Below, in pieces: positions 5,244 through 7,644 of a stretch of DNA of 7,644 nucleotides. Location: positions 1 through 7,644 of the forward strand of contig DMRT01000081.1 of the NCBI GenBank assembly GCA_003455235.1, given 5' to 3'. The position numbers and the translations under genes are program-made. This stretch comes from Chitinophagaceae bacterium. Lineage in GTDB: Bacteria; Bacteroidota; Bacteroidia; Chitinophagales; Chitinophagaceae. The notes beneath the pieces were generated by a model, which did no database searches, was not told the origin of the DNA, and saw only the letters and a list, made by a program, of their open reading frames with translations. Every line of letters starts with the position of its first letter. Position 1 is the first letter of the stretch.

Positions 5244-7644
5244 ATGGCGAAAGTAAAGAAGACGTCACCCGAAGAAGTGATTTCCCACGATTTTATTGAA
5301 GTATTCGGTGCCCGGGAACACAACCTGAAGAATATTGATATCCGGGTTCCCAAGAACAAACTGGTGGTATTCACCGGTGTGAGTGGCAGCGGTAAATCGT
5401 CGCTGGCATTTGATACCATTTATAACGAAGGGCAGCGCCGGTACATGGAAAGCTTCAGTGCCTATGCCCGCCAGTTTGTAGGTGATATGGAGCGGCCGGA
5501 TGTGGACAAGATCACCGGCTTATCACCCGTTATTTCTATTGAACAAAAGACAACGAATAAAAACCCACGCAGTACAGTGGGTACAGTAACGGAGATCTAT
5601 GATTTCCTCCGCCTGCTGTTTGCCCGGATCGGTGAAGCATACAGTTACAATACCGGGAAAAAAATGGTGAAATTCAGTGAAGAGGAAATTGTAGGTAATA
5701 TCTGTGAACGTTTCGAAGGAAAAAAAATCAGCCTGCTGGCACCGGTGGTGAGGGGAAGAAAAGGGCATTACCGGGAATTGTTTGAAGACCTGCGGAAGAA
5801 AGGCTATTTAAAAGTTCGGGTGGATGGGGAAGTGGTGGACCTGAAGCCACGCATGCAGGTGGACAGGTATAAGATACATGATATTGAACTGGTGGTTGAC
5901 AGGCTGGCATTAACCGACGACATGCGGGTACGGCTGAGCCAGAGTGTTCAGAAAACCCTGCAGCTGGGGAAAGACCTGATGTTTCTGTTGCTGAATGATA
6001 CCGATAAAGTTATTCAGTACAGCAAACAGCTGATGTGTGAAGACACCGGCATCAGCTATGAAGAACCTTCACCGAATGCATTCTCTTTTAACTCTCCTTA
6101 TGGTGCCTGCCCCGTTTGCAAGGGCCTGGGCAATGTCTATACCATCGACCTGGAAACCGTATTGCCCGACAAAACCAAATCGGTAAAAGAAGGAGGCATC
6201 GCTCCATTGGGTGAAGAACGGGAAGCAAGCGTGTTTAACCAGGTGCAGGCATTTGCCAAAAAAAATAAAATCAGCCTCGACAAGCCGCTGAAAGATTTGC
6301 CGAAGGCGCAGCTTGACCTGTTGCTCTACGGCGATAAAGAGATTAACCCTGCCCTGGAGCTGGATATGAGCGATGAGAGCATCCCTGATGCCTACACCGG
6401 AAGTTATGAAGGCATCATCCCGATGCTGAAACGCTGGTTCTCTTCTTCACAAAGCACCGATATGCTGCGTGAATGGGTGGAGAAGTATATGGTGCTGGCC
6501 ACCTGTGGTACCTGCAACGGAACCAGGTTGAAAAAAGAAAGTCTCTGGTTCAGGGTTGACAAACGCAACATCGCCGAACTCGGGCAGATGAACCTCGATA
6601 ACCTCGCTGCCTGGTTTGATGGAATTGAATTGCGGCTGAGCACTAAACAGAATGCAATCGCAAAAGATGTACTGAAAGAAATAAGAGAACGGCTGCAGTT
6701 TTTACTGGATGTAGGGCTTACTTACCTGTCGTTGAACCGGCCTTCCAAAACCCTTAGTGGTGGAGAGTCACAGCGGATACGCCTGGCCACGCAGATCGGT
6801 TCACAGCTGCAGGGGATCACCTATATCCTGGATGAACCGAGCATTGGATTGCACCAGCGGGATAACCAGCGGTTGATCGCTGCCTTGCAGAACCTGCGGG
6901 ATATCGGCAATAGTGTGCTGGTGGTGGAACATGATAAAGACATCATGCTGGCATCTGATTATCTTGTCGACATCGGTCCCCGGGCCGGGAAACACGGCGG
7001 GGAAATCGTTGCAAAAGGAACACCCAAAACAATCCTCGATTCGGGTTCCGAAACTGCCCAGTACCTGCTGGGGAAGAAAAAAATTGCCGTACCCCGGGAA
7101 CGGCGGAAAGGAAATGGCAAATTCATCGAACTGAAAGGAGTAAAAGGAAATAATCTTCGGGAAGTGGACGTAAAATTTCCACTGGGTAAATTGATACTGG
7201 TTACCGGGGTGAGCGGTAGCGGCAAATCCACCCTCATCAATGAAACCCTGTATCCTTTATTAAGCCAGTACTGTTATCATTCAAAGACCAGCCCGCTTCC
7301 GTACAAAACCATCAAAGGACTGGAATACATTGACAAGGTGATCGAGATCGATCAAAGCCCGATTGGCAGAACTCCCAGAAGCAACCCCGCCACCTATTGC
7401 GGCTTCTTTACAGATATACGAACCCTCTTTGCATCGGTACCCGAAGCAAAGATCCGGGGATACAATGCCGGGCGTTTTTCGTTCAATGTGAAAAGCGGCC
7501 GCTGCGATGTTTGCGAAGGCGGCGGCATGCGGGTGATTGAAATGAACTTCCTGCCGGATGTATACGTGCACTGCGAAAAATGCAACGGCCGGCGATACAA
7601 CCGGGAAACACTGGAGATCCGCTACAAAGGAAAATCCATCAGCG
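5244..7644 (+). CDS. uvrA: UvrA, excinuclease ABC subunit A (3' end outside window)
   Basis: 800 codons are visible with no stop; UvrA is normally about 940-950 residues, so the C-terminal sixth is missing. UvrA is the ABC-type ATPase dimer that finds bulky DNA damage and loads UvrB in nucleotide excision repair. Visible parts in order: Walker A1 GVSGSGKS (45-52, Lys 51); the ARQFVG segment (75-80); the UvrB-binding region, roughly 120-240; first zinc-finger region 265-292; a CGTC pair (421-424) before NGTRL; ABC signature LSGGESQ (504-510); Walker B TYILDEP (526-532) and VEHD (561-564); Walker A2 GVSGSGKS (655-662); and the second zinc finger with Cys 754, 757, 777 and 780. The second ABC signature falls outside the window. 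In the first finger only Cys 265, 289 and 292 remain, because the fourth position is Thr 268. ATG 5244 is followed closely by the conserved IEVFGAREHNLKNI block. The gene is divergent from the SecA-like gene with a 91-base gap. Confidence 0.97.
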   Translation, partial: MAKVKKTSPEEVISHDFIEVFGAREHNLKNIDIRVPKNKLVVFTGVSGSGKSSLAFDTIYNEGQRRYMESFSAYARQFVGDMERPDVDKITGLSPVISIEQKTTNKNPRSTVGTVTEIYDFLRLLFARIGEAYSYNTGKKMVKFSEEEIVGNICERFEGKKISLLAPVVRGRKGHYRELFEDLRKKGYLKVRVDGEVVDLKPRMQVDRYKIHDIELVVDRLALTDDMRVRLSQSVQKTLQLGKDLMFLLLNDTDKVIQYSKQLMCEDTGISYEEPSPNAFSFNSPYGACPVCKGLGNVYTIDLETVLPDKTKSVKEGGIAPLGEEREASVFNQVQAFAKKNKISLDKPLKDLPKAQLDLLLYGDKEINPALELDMSDESIPDAYTGSYEGIIPMLKRWFSSSQSTDMLREWVEKYMVLATCGTCNGTRLKKESLWFRVDKRNIAELGQMNLDNLAAWFDGIELRLSTKQNAIAKDVLKEIRERLQFLLDVGLTYLSLNRPSKTLSGGESQRIRLATQIGSQLQGITYILDEPSIGLHQRDNQRLIAALQNLRDIGNSVLVVEHDKDIMLASDYLVDIGPRAGKHGGEIVAKGTPKTILDSGSETAQYLLGKKKIAVPRERRKGNGKFIELKGVKGNNLREVDVKFPLGKLILVTGVSGSGKSTLINETLYPLLSQYCYHSKTSPLPYKTIKGLEYIDKVIEIDQSPIGRTPRSNPATYCGFFTDIRTLFASVPEAKIRGYNAGRFSFNVKSGRCDVCEGGGMRVIEMNFLPDVYVHCEKCNGRRYNRETLEIRYKGKSIS

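Noticed and set aside
6959..7240. Minus-strand open frames inside uvrA (this and several others)
   Set aside because: All overlap the continuous UvrA frame with its Walker, signature and zinc-finger motifs; none shows a domain of its own.
1..7644. Mobile element, CRISPR array, tRNA or defence system
   Set aside because: No transposase, integrase, regular spaced repeats, cloverleaf or known defence domain was found on either strand.

Overview
The window looks like chromosomal DNA from a member of the Bacteroidota, probably close to the Chitinophagaceae. The evidence is: promoters of the TTTG / TAnnTTTG type, absence of clear Shine-Dalgarno sequences before the starts, a UvrA of the type I associate with this phylum (first zinc-finger half CxxT), and protein wording typical of that group. 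Genus-level placement is inference. Most of the region is conserved housekeeping DNA. I see no CRISPR array, transposase, prophage gene, tRNA or rRNA.

Layout. (1) 1-369 (+): C-terminal part of a PAP2 / vanadium haloperoxidase-type enzyme, closed by a strong intrinsic terminator (391-424). (2) 525-950 (+): a small two-CBS-domain protein. (3) 957-1565 (-): a TRIC/UPF0126-type membrane protein, convergent with the CBS gene with a 6-base gap. (4) 1683-4201 (-): a two-gene methionine-branch operon, a cystathionine gamma-synthase-like enzyme (3026-4201) followed by homoserine dehydrogenase (1683-2960), closed by a hairpin at 1598-1615. (5) 4202-4603: about 400 gene-free bases holding a complete SAM-I (S-box) riboswitch on the minus strand, with promoter, aptamer, antiterminator pairing and terminator, then an extra 46-base perfect palindrome before the metB-like start. 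(6) 4604-5152 (-): a 182-residue protein whose C-terminal third resembles a short stretch of SecA. (7) 5244-7644 (+): uvrA, cut by the window end after 800 codons and divergent from the SecA-like gene.

How it works together. The clearest unit is the SAM-controlled operon. Homoserine dehydrogenase makes homoserine, and the PLP enzyme acts on activated homoserine or cystathionine on the way to homocysteine and methionine. High SAM should stabilise P1 of the aptamer, free the terminator hairpin and stop transcription before both genes. The other genes look like independent units.

Most worth a second look are the stand-alone SecA-like protein, the palindrome wedged between riboswitch terminator and start codon, the Glu-to-Lys change in the PLP enzyme active-site loop, and the incomplete first zinc finger of UvrA. 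I found no clearly new multi-gene system.
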